A DNA stretch of 64,000 nucleotides from Rhodovastum sp963714255 (GTDB taxonomy: Bacteria > Pseudomonadota > Alphaproteobacteria > Acetobacterales > Acetobacteraceae): positions 62,001-126,000 of the forward strand of contig CAVQNU010000033.1 in the NCBI GenBank assembly GCA_963714255.1, given 5' to 3'. Each line of letters starts with the position of its first letter. Within the stretch, counting starts at the first letter, position 1. The position numbers were made by a program, and so were the translations under genes. Below, one piece after another: positions 25,590 through 34,120 of this stretch. Under the pieces are notes generated by a model, which saw nothing but the letters and a program-made list of their open reading frames with translations, had not been told where the DNA came from and made no database searches.

Positions 25590-26429
25590 TCACTCCAACA
25601 GCGTCGGCGGCTCCGTCGCGCTCTCGTTTTCCAGGCGCCCACGCATCCGCCGCCCCAGCGCGAGTTCAGTAACGATGCCGTGCAGGGTGCGCAATTCCTG
25701 CTCCGTTACCTCGCCGCGGCCGAAGAAATGGCGGATGTTGCGCACCATGCCGGGGCGCTTGGGGGCGTTGCGCAGGAAGCCGCAGGCATCGAGCTCGTCC
25801 ACCAGATGGGTGAGGAAATTCTCCAGCGCGCCCTTGGTGGCCACGCTGGTCTCGTTGGTCATCAGCCGGCGCGGCAGGGTGACCTCCTCGGCGGTCCACC
25901 ATTCATAGGCCATGATCATCACCGCCTGGGCGAGGTTGAGCGACATGAAGTCGGGGTTCAACGGGTAGCGCACCAGCGCGTCGGCCTGGGCCATGTCGTC
26001 ATTGTCGAGGCCCGCCCGCTCGGGGCCGAACAGGATGCCGGCGCGCAGGTCGCGGGCACAGATGACGCGCAGCTCGGCGGCGGCGCCGCGGGCGGTGAGC
26101 ACCGGCTTGACGATGTGGCGCGGCCGCGGACAGGTGGCGAATACCCGGTGCAGGTCGGCGACCGCCTCGGCAACGGTGTCGTGCACCGTTGCCGCATCGA
26201 GGATGCGGTCGGCGCCGGAGGCGGTGCGCCAGGCCTTTTCCTGCGGCCAGCCGTCGCGCGGGGCGACCAGGCGCAGATGAAACAGGCCGCCATTGCCCAT
26301 GGCGCGGGCGACCGCGCCGATATTGTCGGCCAGTTGCGGGCGGACCAGCACCACGACCGGGCTGTTGCCAATCGGGCGAAGCTCCGCGCCGCCATCCCGT
26401 CCGGTCACTGCTGGTGCGCCGCCTGCCAT
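25590..26429 (-). CDS. trmJ: tRNA 2'-O-methyltransferase, TrmJ/SpoU family
   Basis: Protein of 279 residues. The SPOUT methyltransferase part shows VVVLVRPQLADNIGAVARAM (motif 1), AGILFGPERAGLDNDDMA (motif 2) and YPLNPDFMSLNLAQAVMIM (motif 3), the trefoil-knot AdoMet site. TrmJ methylates position 32 of tRNA; the C-terminal ~80 residues (FLRNAPKRPGMVRNIRHFF) match the TrmJ extension. ATG 26429 overlaps the end of the DUF305 gene by 25 bases, so a start a few codons later is possible. Confidence 0.9.
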   Translation of the reverse strand: MAGGAPAVTGRDGGAELRPIGNSPVVVLVRPQLADNIGAVARAMGNGGLFHLRLVAPRDGWPQEKAWRTASGADRILDAATVHDTVAEAVADLHRVFATCPRPRHIVKPVLTARGAAAELRVICARDLRAGILFGPERAGLDNDDMAQADALVRYPLNPDFMSLNLAQAVMIMAYEWWTAEEVTLPRRLMTNETSVATKGALENFLTHLVDELDACGFLRNAPKRPGMVRNIRHFFGRGEVTEQELRTLHGIVTELALGRRMRGRLENESATEPPTLLE

Positions 26430-26770
26430 TGGCGCAGCAGGGCGATCTCCCGCTCCTGGGCGGCGGCGATGTCCTGGGCGAGCTTGCGGAGCTCCGGGTC
26501 GTGACTGTACTGCAGCTCCAGCTTCGCCATGTCCACACCGCCCTGGTGGTGCGGGATCATGGCGGCGGCGAAGTCGCGGTCGGCATCGCCGGTGAAGGGG
26601 ATGTTCATGTCGTGGTGCATTTTCTCGATGGCCGCGTCATACGCGGCGGTGGAGGGCGCGGCGACGGAGGGGGTGAGCGCGGTGTGACCGCGCACCAGCC
26701 CCTCCTGCGGGGTCTGCGCCAGCGCTGGGCCGCAGAACAGGGCGCCGGCAATCAGCAGAAAGTTTCGCAT
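26405..26770 (-). CDS. Exported DUF305-family protein
   Basis: Periplasmic protein of 121 residues with a signal peptide ending GPALAQ. The family motifs MHHDMNIPFTGDADRDFAAAM and MIPHHQGGVDMA are intact; these His/Met-rich segments bind copper or other metals in some relatives. A coiled-coil-like helix with QEREIALLRQW ends the protein. It starts a short run with trmJ and lies after a palindromic element. Confidence 0.88.
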   Translation of the reverse strand: MRNFLLIAGALFCGPALAQTPQEGLVRGHTALTPSVAAPSTAAYDAAIEKMHHDMNIPFTGDADRDFAAAMIPHHQGGVDMAKLELQYSHDPELRKLAQDIAAAQEREIALLRQWQAAHQQ

Positions 26771-26811
26771 TACGCTTTGGTCCTTGGGTTGAGCGCTGGG
26801 GCGGTTGGGTT

Positions 26812-26945
26812 AAGCAAGCAAGGCCAGGGCGCTGCCCTGGACCCGCCAAGGGGCAGTGGCCCCTTGGAACCCATTCCTTAAGGAACGGGGTCCAGGGGCC
26901 TCTCGGCCCTTGGCGGGTCCAGGGCAGAGCCCTGGCCTTGCTTGC
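26812..26945. repeat. Head-to-head pair of the palindromic unit (short form)
   Basis: Two inverted units joined by CCCATTCCTTAAGGAACGGGG. The outer flanks mirror each other: GGGTTAAGCAAGCAAGGCC on the left, GGGTTGAGCAAGCAAGGCC on the complementary right side, where TGA is the cysS stop codon. It separates cysS from the DUF305 gene, both on the minus strand. Confidence 0.88.
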
Positions 26946-28289
26946 TCAACCCCGTCGCCAAGTCGTGCCGCTGGCACTATCCTCGAGCAGGATACCCGCC
27001 TCCTCCAGCCCCTTGCGGATCGCGTCCGCCCGCGCGAAGTCACGCGCCCGCCGTGCCTCCCGGCGTTCGGCGATGCGGGCCTCGATGGCGGCGGCGTCGA
27101 GCCCGCCGTGGAACCAGGCGGACGGCTCCTGCTGAAGAAGACCAAGCACGGCGCCGCCGGCGCGCAGACTGGCGCTGGCCTGCGCATCACCGGTCAGCGC
27201 GGCGTCGGCCAGCACGTGCAGCCGGGCGATGGCGAGCGGCGTGTTCAGGTCGTCGCACAGCGCATCCAGAACAGAGTCGGGCACCGCATCGGCCGGCGGC
27301 GCCGGGGTGCGCTCCAGCGCGCGGTAGAAACGGTCGAGTTCGCGGCGCAACTCGGCGAGGGCCTGATCGGAAAAATCCAGCGCGGCGCGGTAATGGGCGC
27401 GCAGCAGCAACAGCCGCGCCGCCTCGGCCGGGGCGCGCGCCAGCACGTCGCGGACGGTGCGGAAATTGCCGAGGCTTTTCGACATTTTCTCGCCGTTCAC
27501 CAGCAGCATGCCGTTGTGCAGCCAGACGCGGGCGAAGCGGCTGCCGGGAAAGGCGCAGACGGACTGGGCGATCTCGTTCTCGTGATGCGGAAAGATCAGG
27601 TCGGTGCCGCCGCCGTGGATGTCGAAGCTCTCGCCCAGATAGCGCCAGGACATGGCACTGCACTCGATGTGCCAGCCCGGACGGCCACGACCCCAGGGAC
27701 TGTCCCAGCCCGGCAGGTCGGCCGACGACGGCTTCCAGAGGACGAAATCGCCCGCGTCGCGCTTGTACGGGGCCACGTCGATGCGGGCACCGGCCAGCAA
27801 TTCGTCGGGCGAGCGGCCGGACAGGCGGCCGTAGGCGGCGAAACTGCCGACCGCGAACAGCACGTGCCCGTCGGCGACATAGGCGTGGCCGGCGGCGATC
27901 AGCCGCTCGATGATGGCGATCATGTCGGCGATATGGGCGGTGGCGCGCGGCTCGATGTCGGGCGGCATTGCGCCGAGGGCGGCCATGTCGGCGTGGTAGT
28001 CGGCGGTGGTGCGGGCGGTGATGGCGCCGATCGGCTCGCCGCTTTCATGCGCGCGGGCGTTGATCTTGTCGTCCACGTCGGTGACGTTGCGGACGTACGT
28101 CACCCGCGGATAGAGCAGGCGCAGCAGCCGCGCCAGCACGTCGAACACCACCACCGGGCGGGCGTTGCCGATATGCGCGAGGTCGTAGACCGTCGGGCCG
28201 CACACATACATCCGCACATGCGCGGGATCGAGCGGGACAAACCGCTCCTTCTGGCGGGTGAGGCTGTTGTGCAGGCGCAGCTCAGGCAT
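26946..28289 (-). CDS. cysS: Cysteinyl-tRNA synthetase
   Basis: Class I aminoacyl-tRNA synthetase of 447 residues. MYVCGPTVYDLAHIGNARP contains a zinc-binding Cys and the HIGN signature; GWHIECSAM supplies another zinc Cys, and FPHHENEIAQS follows; EKMSKSLGNF is the KMSKS loop. Start ATG 28289 opens the conserved MPELRLHNSLTR; an in-frame ATG at 28367 would add 26 residues. The stop touches a palindromic element. Confidence 0.95.
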   Translation of the reverse strand: MPELRLHNSLTRQKERFVPLDPAHVRMYVCGPTVYDLAHIGNARPVVVFDVLARLLRLLYPRVTYVRNVTDVDDKINARAHESGEPIGAITARTTADYHADMAALGAMPPDIEPRATAHIADMIAIIERLIAAGHAYVADGHVLFAVGSFAAYGRLSGRSPDELLAGARIDVAPYKRDAGDFVLWKPSSADLPGWDSPWGRGRPGWHIECSAMSWRYLGESFDIHGGGTDLIFPHHENEIAQSVCAFPGSRFARVWLHNGMLLVNGEKMSKSLGNFRTVRDVLARAPAEAARLLLLRAHYRAALDFSDQALAELRRELDRFYRALERTPAPPADAVPDSVLDALCDDLNTPLAIARLHVLADAALTGDAQASASLRAGGAVLGLLQQEPSAWFHGGLDAAAIEARIAERREARRARDFARADAIRKGLEEAGILLEDSASGTTWRRG

Positions 28290-28525
28290 GGGGTGCCGCT
28301 CCGACGAAGCCGGCAGGCGACCGGCGAGGCGCTGTTTCTCCGCCAGCGCGGGCGGCAAATCAATCATCGGCGCAGATTTCGCTTGATCCAGGTCAATGCG
28401 GGCCCGATGTGAAACGGGGGAATTGCGAGTCAGTTGCAAACACCACCCGCGCCGGACCGGAGACCCACGCCCATGAACGCCAGCGCCGCAATTCCCGTCC
28501 GGTCCGGCGCGTGCGATGCCGCTTG

Positions 28526-28547
28526 TAATTGCGAGGGGCTCTCATTA
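28526..28547. promoter_or_regulatory. Possible Fur-type operator upstream of feoA
   Basis: An imperfect dyad TAATTGCGAG / GCTCTCATTA lies about 30 bases before the feoA start in the cysS-feoA divergent region. Position and A/T-rich half-sites fit iron-dependent control of ferrous iron uptake, but the match to a Fur or Irr consensus is weak. Confidence 0.3.
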
Positions 28548-28574
28548 ACGAGTATGGCCAACCCAGGAGATGCC

Positions 28575-28862
28575 ATGTCCGCAAGCCTCGCGGTTCCCAG
28601 CCGGCTCGGCGCCGCCCCGCTCGGCTTCCGTGGCCGCATCCGCGCGGTCGACGCGTCCGGCTGCGGCCGCGCCCTGCCGCCGGCCGAGCTGGAACGGCGG
28701 CTGCTGGAAATGGGCTTCGTCGAAGGCGCGGTGGTGGAAATCCGCAACCAGGGCCTGTTCGGCCGCGACCCGATCGCGGTGCGGGTGGACAACGCGACCG
28801 TGGCGCTGCGCCGCGCCGAAGCGAACGCCATTCAGGTCGAAGCGCTGGACCCCGGCCCTTGA
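28575..28862 (+). CDS. feoA: Ferrous iron transport protein FeoA
   Basis: Small cytoplasmic SH3-like protein of 95 residues that assists FeoB. It shows RLLEMGFVEGAVVEI, GLFGRDPIAVRVDNATVALR and the typical C-terminus of the family. ATG 28575 follows AGGAG by five bases; upstream in-frame ATGs lack such a site. Its TGA overlaps the TTG start of feoB. Confidence 0.92.
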   Translation: MSASLAVPSRLGAAPLGFRGRIRAVDASGCGRALPPAELERRLLEMGFVEGAVVEIRNQGLFGRDPIAVRVDNATVALRRAEANAIQVEALDPGP

Positions 28863-30781
28863 ACGACATCACGACCGCGCCGCCCGCGCCCTCCCCGGCC
28901 CAGAGCGAAGCCGCCGCCCGGTCGTTGCGGGTGGCCCTGGTCGGCAACCCGAACTGCGGCAAGACGGCGCTGTTCAACGCGCTGACCGGCAGCCGGCAGA
29001 AAGTGGCCAACTACCCCGGCGTGACGGTGGAGCGGAAGGAAGGCTGTTTCGTCACCCCCGCCGGCCACCCGGTGAAGCTGCTCGACCTGCCCGGCACCTA
29101 CTCGCTGCGCGCCCGCAGCCCCGATGAGGAAGTCACCCGCGACGTGGTGCTCGGCCGCCTGGCCGGCGAGCAGCGGCCGGAAATCCTGCTCTGCGTGGCC
29201 GATTCCACCAATTTGCGCCTGGCGGTGCGGCTGGTGCTGGAGTTGCGCCAGGTCGGCCCGCCGATGCTGCTGGCGCTGAACATGTTCGATATCGCCCGCC
29301 ATCGCGGCCATGGCTTCGACCTCGAGCGGCTGTCGGCCGAACTCGGCGTGCCGGTGGTGCCCAGCATCGCGGTGCGCCGCGGCGGCACCGGGGCGCTGCT
29401 GGAGCAGCTCGACGCGCTGGCACTCGCCGCCCCCGCATCCGCCCCCGACCACTGGGCGCCGCGCGGGCGGGCCGGCATCCGCGCTTTGCAGCGCGAGGCC
29501 GACCGGATCATCGCCGCCTGCGTCACCCAGCCCGCCCGGCCCGACACCGTCACCAGCCGCATCGATGCCGTGCTGCTGCACCCGGTGGCGGGGCTGGCGA
29601 TCCTGATGGCGGTGCTGTTCCTGATGTTCCAGGCGGTGTTCTCCTGGGCGCAGCCGCCGATGGACGCGATCAAGGCCGGGTTCGACTGGCTCGGCGCCCT
29701 GGCCGGCGGTGCGCTGCCCGACGGGTTGCTGCGCAGCTTCGTGCGCGACGGGCTGATCGGCGGCGTCGGCGCGGTGCTGGTGTTCCTGCCGCAAATCCTG
29801 GTGCTGTTCCTGTTCATCCTGGTGCTGGAGGATTTCGGCTACATGGCGCGCGCGGCGTTCCTGATGGATCGCGTCATGGGCGGCGCCGGGCTGCACGGAC
29901 GCGCCTTCATCCCGCTGCTGTCCAGCTTCGCCTGCGCCATCCCCGGCATCATGGCCACCCGCGTCATCGACAGCCGGCGCGACCGGCTGGCCACCATCAT
30001 GGTGGCGCCGCTGATGACATGCTCGGCGCGCATCCCGGTCTACACGCTGATCATCGCCGCCTTCATCCCCGACCGCACGGTGTGGGGCGGGCTGCAACTG
30101 CAGGGGCTGGTGATGTTCGGGCTGTATGCGGTGGGCATCGGCAGCTCGCTGGGCGTGAGTTTCATTTTCAAGCGGCTGGTCTGGCGCAACTCGCCGGCCG
30201 AGCCGTTCATGCTGGAACTGCCCGACTACAAGCGGCCGAGCCCGCGCAGCATTTTCTTTGGCCTGACCCAGCGGGCGAAGATTTTCCTGCGCCGCGCCGG
30301 CACCACCATCCTGGCGATGATGATCGTCATCTGGTTCCTCGCCTCGGTGCCGCGCCCGCCCGCCGATGCCGACCAGCCGGCCATCAATTACAGTTTCGCC
30401 GCCATGATCGGCCACGCCATGGAGCCGGTGCTGGCGCCGATCGGGTTCAACTGGCAGATCAACGTGGCGCTGCTGCCCGGCATGGCGGCGCGCGAGGTGG
30501 CGGTGGCCTCGCTGGGAACCGTCTATTCCATCGCCGCCGAGGACGACGACGGCGCGCAGCATCTCGGCCGGGCGCTGGCGGGCAAATGGAGCCTGGCCAC
30601 CGCGCTGGCGCTGCTGGCCTGGTACGTGTTCGCGCCGCAATGCGCCTCCACCTTGGCGACCGTGCGGCGGGAGACCGGGTCCTGGGCCTGGATGGGCGTG
30701 TTGTTCGGCTACATGCTGGTGCTGGCGTACGCGGCGGCGTTCGTGACCTATCAGGCGGCGGTTGCGCTGGGGGCGGGGTAA
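28859..30781 (+). CDS. feoB: Ferrous iron transporter FeoB
   Basis: Inner-membrane Fe(II) transporter of 640 residues. N-terminal G domain: P-loop GNPNCGKTALFNALTG, YPGVTVERKEG (G2), DLPGTYSL (G3) and NMFD (G4). The membrane part has the Gate motifs (LLSSFACAIPGIMATR; LMTCSARIPVYTLI) with the two conserved Cys and about nine helices. It is shorter than enterobacterial FeoB (about 770) and lacks a Cys-rich tail. The start is TTG 28859, overlapping the feoA stop as TTGA, so translation depends on coupling. Confidence 0.95.
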   Translation: MNDITTAPPAPSPAQSEAAARSLRVALVGNPNCGKTALFNALTGSRQKVANYPGVTVERKEGCFVTPAGHPVKLLDLPGTYSLRARSPDEEVTRDVVLGRLAGEQRPEILLCVADSTNLRLAVRLVLELRQVGPPMLLALNMFDIARHRGHGFDLERLSAELGVPVVPSIAVRRGGTGALLEQLDALALAAPASAPDHWAPRGRAGIRALQREADRIIAACVTQPARPDTVTSRIDAVLLHPVAGLAILMAVLFLMFQAVFSWAQPPMDAIKAGFDWLGALAGGALPDGLLRSFVRDGLIGGVGAVLVFLPQILVLFLFILVLEDFGYMARAAFLMDRVMGGAGLHGRAFIPLLSSFACAIPGIMATRVIDSRRDRLATIMVAPLMTCSARIPVYTLIIAAFIPDRTVWGGLQLQGLVMFGLYAVGIGSSLGVSFIFKRLVWRNSPAEPFMLELPDYKRPSPRSIFFGLTQRAKIFLRRAGTTILAMMIVIWFLASVPRPPADADQPAINYSFAAMIGHAMEPVLAPIGFNWQINVALLPGMAAREVAVASLGTVYSIAAEDDDGAQHLGRALAGKWSLATALALLAWYVFAPQCASTLATVRRETGSWAWMGVLFGYMLVLAYAAAFVTYQAAVALGAG

Positions 30782-30862
30782 ACCACTGGTTCTTGCGCTG
30801 GATTGACAGCCGCACCGTTCGGTCGTCTCTGCGCCGGCCATGACGTTTCCCACCCGGTTTCC

Positions 30863-31897
30863 GTGCGATCCGGCCTGATCGCCTTCGGCCTTGGCAGCTT
30901 CGCAGTCATCGCCCTGGTCGCCTTCTTCGGCGCGCGGACGATCGGCGCCGAGGTGCTGCATGCCGGCTGGGCGGTGCCGCTTACCACCGCGCTGCTGTTC
31001 CTGCAGCTCTGGCTCTCGGCCGCCGCATGGCGGCTGGCGGTCGGGTCGGGCCGGCCCCGGCTCGGGCGCTGGTTCCGCATCCGCTGGATTCGCGAGGCGG
31101 TGAACTCGATGCTGCCGGTGGCACAGCTCGGCGGCAATATCGTCGGCATAAGGCTGCTGGTGCACCGCGGCGTGCCGGGGCCGCTGGCCGGCGCCGGCAC
31201 CACGCTCGACCTCACCATCGAGGCGGCCGCCCAATTGCTGTTCACGATTGCCGGCTTCGCCGTGCTGGCCGCGACCAGCCCCGACCAGGGCTGGATGCCC
31301 TGGGTGCAGGGTGCCATCGTCACCGGCGTGCTGGGCATCGGCGGCTTCATCGTGGCGCAGCGGGCCGGGCTGATGCGCCTGGTGGAGGGCGCCGCCGGGC
31401 TGCTGCAGCGCTGGTTCCCGAACCTGCCGGTGGAGGTGGTGCAAGGGCTGCACGGCGAACTGATGCGCCTGCAGCGCAACAAGCTGGCGATCGCCCAGGC
31501 CGCCTCGCTGCACCTGCTGGCCTGGCTGCTTGGCACGGTGGAGACTTGGCTCGCCCTGTTTGCCATGGGCGTGCCGGTGGGCTGGCGGGAAGCCTTTGTC
31601 ATCGAAAGCCTCGGCCAGGCGGCGCGCAGCGCGGGCTTCGCCGTGCCGGGGGCGCTCGGCGTGCAGGAGGCCGGGTTCATCCTGGTGTGCGGCCTGTTCG
31701 GCATTCATCCCGACACGGCGATCGCACTGTCGATGGTCAAGCGGGCGCGGGAATTGGCGGTCGGGCTGCCGGGGCTGGTGGCGTGGCAGTGGGCGGAGGG
31801 GAAGCGGTTGTTGCGGCGGGAGAGGGGTTTGAAGGAAGGCCAGGGCTCTGCCCTGGACCCGCCAAGGGGCAGTGGCCCCCTGGACCCCGCTACTTAG
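30863..31897 (+). CDS. HpnL-like / lysylphosphatidylglycerol synthase-TM family membrane protein
   Basis: Polytopic membrane protein of about 344 residues, with seven to eight hydrophobic segments. EAVNSMLPVAQLGGNIVGIR and GQAARSAGFAVPGALGVQEA match the UPF0104/HpnL family, linked in hopanoid producers to lipid transport. GTG 30863 is preferred; a TTG at 30803 would add 20 polar residues. The final ~20 residues (KEGQGSALDPPRGSGPLD and so on) are encoded by a palindromic repeat, which also gives the stop, so the natural C-terminus has probably been replaced. Confidence 0.78.
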   Translation: MRSGLIAFGLGSFAVIALVAFFGARTIGAEVLHAGWAVPLTTALLFLQLWLSAAAWRLAVGSGRPRLGRWFRIRWIREAVNSMLPVAQLGGNIVGIRLLVHRGVPGPLAGAGTTLDLTIEAAAQLLFTIAGFAVLAATSPDQGWMPWVQGAIVTGVLGIGGFIVAQRAGLMRLVEGAAGLLQRWFPNLPVEVVQGLHGELMRLQRNKLAIAQAASLHLLAWLLGTVETWLALFAMGVPVGWREAFVIESLGQAARSAGFAVPGALGVQEAGFILVCGLFGIHPDTAIALSMVKRARELAVGLPGLVAWQWAEGKRLLRRERGLKEGQGSALDPPRGSGPLDPAT

Positions 31898-32060
31898 ACA
31901 GTTGTTATGAGAGGGGGGTGAGGCGGTGAACCGAGCCACCACCTCACCCCCCTCTCATAACAACTGTCTAAAAGTAATGGGTTCCAAGGGGCCACTGCCC
32001 GTCGTGCCGAAGGCGCGCTGCGCGCGACGCGGGTCCAGGGCAGAGCCCTGGCCTTCCTTC
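31832..32060. repeat. Long-form palindromic element A (two units plus 30-bp hairpin)
   Basis: Forward unit (from 31832), then a perfect 30-bp stem 31894-31923 / 31942-31971 with an 18-base loop, then an inverted unit (to 32060). The stem core is GAGAGGGGGGTGAGG. The right unit has a 31-base variant (GTCGTGCCGAAGGCGCGC and onward) also found in element B. It lies between the converging hpnL-like and devA genes; the devA stop is at its right edge. Confidence 0.93.
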
Positions 32061-32730
32061 AAACCACCCGCCCATCCTCAATCGCCACCACCCGGTCCGC
32101 CAAATCCACAATCCGCGGATCATGCGTCACCATCAGAATCGGCACCCCGCGCTGCTTGGCCAGATCGCGCAGCAATTCCATCACCTCATGCCCGGTCTGT
32201 CGGTCCAACGCCGCCGTCGGCTCGTCGGCCAGCACCAGCCCGGGGCCGCCGACCAGCGCCCGCGCCACCGCCACCCGCTGGCGTTGCCCGCCGGACAGCT
32301 TCGAGGGCAGTGCATCGGCCCGGTCGCCCAGCCCCACCGCCTCCAGCATCGCGCCGGCACGCGCCAGACGCTCCGCCTCGGCGCTGCCGGGCACGAGTTC
32401 CAGCGTCATGGCCACATTCTGCCGCGCCGTCAGGAAACCCAGCAGATTGTGGTTCTGGAAGATGAACCCGATCCGCCGGCGCAGCCGCACCCGCATGGCC
32501 TCGCTGGCGCCCATCAGTTGCTGCCCCAGCACCTCGCAGCTTCCCGCCTGCATGGCCCGCAGCGCGCCGATCAGGGTCAGCAGCGTGGTCTTGCCGCTGC
32601 CGGAGGGGCCGGTCAGCAGCACGATCTCGCCCACCCCCATGGACAGCCGCACGTCGCGCAGCACCGGGCGGGCCAGATCGCCGGTGCCATAGGCGTAGGA
32701 CACGCCATCCAGCTCGATCGGCGCGTGCAT
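32059..32730 (-). CDS. DevA-type ABC transporter ATP-binding protein
   Basis: ATPase of 223 residues: Walker A LTGPSGSGKTTLLTL, Q-loop FIFQNHNLLGFLTARQN, signature KLSGGQRQRVAVARAL, Walker B GLVLADEPTAALD and the switch His in MVTHDPR. It pairs with the permease gene directly upstream (one-base overlap TGATG) and the HlyD-type protein: the DevBCA/MacB-like arrangement for export of lipids or glycolipids. The TGA stop coincides with the edge of a repeat element. Confidence 0.93.
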   Translation of the reverse strand: MHAPIELDGVSYAYGTGDLARPVLRDVRLSMGVGEIVLLTGPSGSGKTTLLTLIGALRAMQAGSCEVLGQQLMGASEAMRVRLRRRIGFIFQNHNLLGFLTARQNVAMTLELVPGSAEAERLARAGAMLEAVGLGDRADALPSKLSGGQRQRVAVARALVGGPGLVLADEPTAALDRQTGHEVMELLRDLAKQRGVPILMVTHDPRIVDLADRVVAIEDGRVV

Positions 32731-33965
32731 CAGAACATGTCGGCGGGGTCGGCGTCGCGCAGCTTGCGCATGGCGAGCAGGCCGGCGACCGCGCACATGG
32801 CGAAGATCAGCACGAACACCGTCACCGCGCGCGCCGTCTGCATATACAGCGGCAGGAAGGTGGCGCCGGCGATCATGCCGTACAGCGCCGACGACAGCAC
32901 CGCCCCCGGCACGAATCCCAGCAGCGCGAGGATCAGCGCCGCCCCCATCACCACCTGCCGCAGATACCCCTGCGAGAACCCCATGGCCTTCAGGGTCGCG
33001 TATTCGCGCAAATGGGTGGAGATGTCTGAAAACAGGATCTGATAAACGATCACCATGCCAACGATCAGCCCCATCAGGCTGCCGAAAGCAAAGATGAAAC
33101 CGATCGGCGTGCCGGTTTCCCAGTAATGCCGTTCCCAGCCGACCAGTTCGGCCTGGGTCATGACCAGCACATCCTCGGGCAGCACCGCGGCCAGCCGTTT
33201 CCGCACCGCGGCGACATCCGACCCCGGCCGCAAGCGCAAGGCGATCAGATCGACCTCGCTGGCCCGGCGTTCGGTGATGATGCGGCGGAAATTGGTCTCG
33301 CTGAGTACCACATTGCCGTCCGCGCCGAAGCTCGGGCCGAGTTCCACCGTGCCCACCACCAGCACGCGACGGTTGCCCAGTTCCGCCTCGAACGGCCCCC
33401 GGCGCGCCAGGATGGCGGCGACATCGCCGAACTCGGGGCGGGAGCGCCGGTCGAACGCCACCGCGTCGGGCCGCTTCAGCGCCGGCACCAGGGCGGCGAG
33501 GCCGGGGAAATCCACCGCCCCCTCCTCCGCGTCGAGGCCGACCAGCTGGATGGCGCGCTTGCGGCCGGTGACGGGATTCCGCCAGCTTGCCTGCGCCAGG
33601 TAGATCGGCACCGCGGTCATGACCTCGGGCACCGCCAGGGTCTGGAAGGCGCGGCTGCGCGGCATCCGCTCGGTGCGGAACAGCGCCTGGGTGAGCGGAT
33701 GCATCAGGAAAAGCTCGCCGCGCAAAGCCTGCGGCAGGCTGGTGGCGCTGTCGAACAGGGCGGCACGGAAACCTAGCTGCATGAACACCAGCACACAGGC
33801 GAACATGACGCCGGCTATGGCCGATACCAGCCTTGCGCGGCCGGCACGGAGCTGGCGCCAGGCAAGGCGGATGGGAAGAAGTAAGGAAGGCCAGGGCTCT
33901 GCCCTGGACCCGCGTCGCGCGCAGCGCGCCTTCGGCACGACGGGCAGTGGCCCCTTGGAACCCAT
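32730..33965 (-). CDS. DevC-type ABC transporter permease
   Basis: Permease of the FtsX/MacB fold. Recognisable sequence starts at LLLPIRLAWRQLRAGRARLV and runs about 384 residues: TM1 (AIAGVMFACVLVFMQLGFRA), a large periplasmic domain (LFDSATSLPQALRGELF, RAIQLVGLDAEEG) and three C-terminal helices. No usual start codon occurs between a palindromic repeat and this sequence. The nearest ATG (33965), or a GTG inside the repeat, would add a ~27-residue repeat-encoded leader (MGSKGPLPVVPKARCARR and onward). The start is therefore uncertain, while the domain is secure. Confidence 0.82.
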   Translation of the reverse strand: MGSKGPLPVVPKARCARRGSRAEPWPSLLLPIRLAWRQLRAGRARLVSAIAGVMFACVLVFMQLGFRAALFDSATSLPQALRGELFLMHPLTQALFRTERMPRSRAFQTLAVPEVMTAVPIYLAQASWRNPVTGRKRAIQLVGLDAEEGAVDFPGLAALVPALKRPDAVAFDRRSRPEFGDVAAILARRGPFEAELGNRRVLVVGTVELGPSFGADGNVVLSETNFRRIITERRASEVDLIALRLRPGSDVAAVRKRLAAVLPEDVLVMTQAELVGWERHYWETGTPIGFIFAFGSLMGLIVGMVIVYQILFSDISTHLREYATLKAMGFSQGYLRQVVMGAALILALLGFVPGAVLSSALYGMIAGATFLPLYMQTARAVTVFVLIFAMCAVAGLLAMRKLRDADPADMF

Positions 33966-34108
33966 TACTTTAGAGGCTCTCTGATGAGAGGGGGGTGAGG
34001 AGATGCCGATGCCCCTCCTCACCCCCCTCTCATCAGAGAGCCTCCAAGTAGCGGGGTCCAGGGGGCCACTGCCCCCTGGCGGGTCCAGGGCAGAGCCCTG
34101 GCCTTCCT
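33883..34108. repeat. Long-form palindromic element B, inside the devBCA operon
   Basis: Forward unit with the 31-base variant, a perfect 30-bp stem 33973-34002 / 34015-34044 with a 12-base loop, then an inverted standard unit. It is turned round relative to elements A, C and D (CCCATTACTT side on the left). Mirroring continues outside: ATGGGAAGAAGT at 33871-33882 is the inverse of 34110-34121. It sits between devB and devC and supplies the apparent devC start. Confidence 0.93.
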
Positions 34109-34120
34109 CACTTCTTCCCA

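Noticed and set aside
28832..31942. Minus-strand reading frame of over 1000 codons opposite feoB
   Set aside because: Low-complexity Gln/His/Arg/Gly-rich shadow of feoB and the HpnL-like gene; no domain or start signal.
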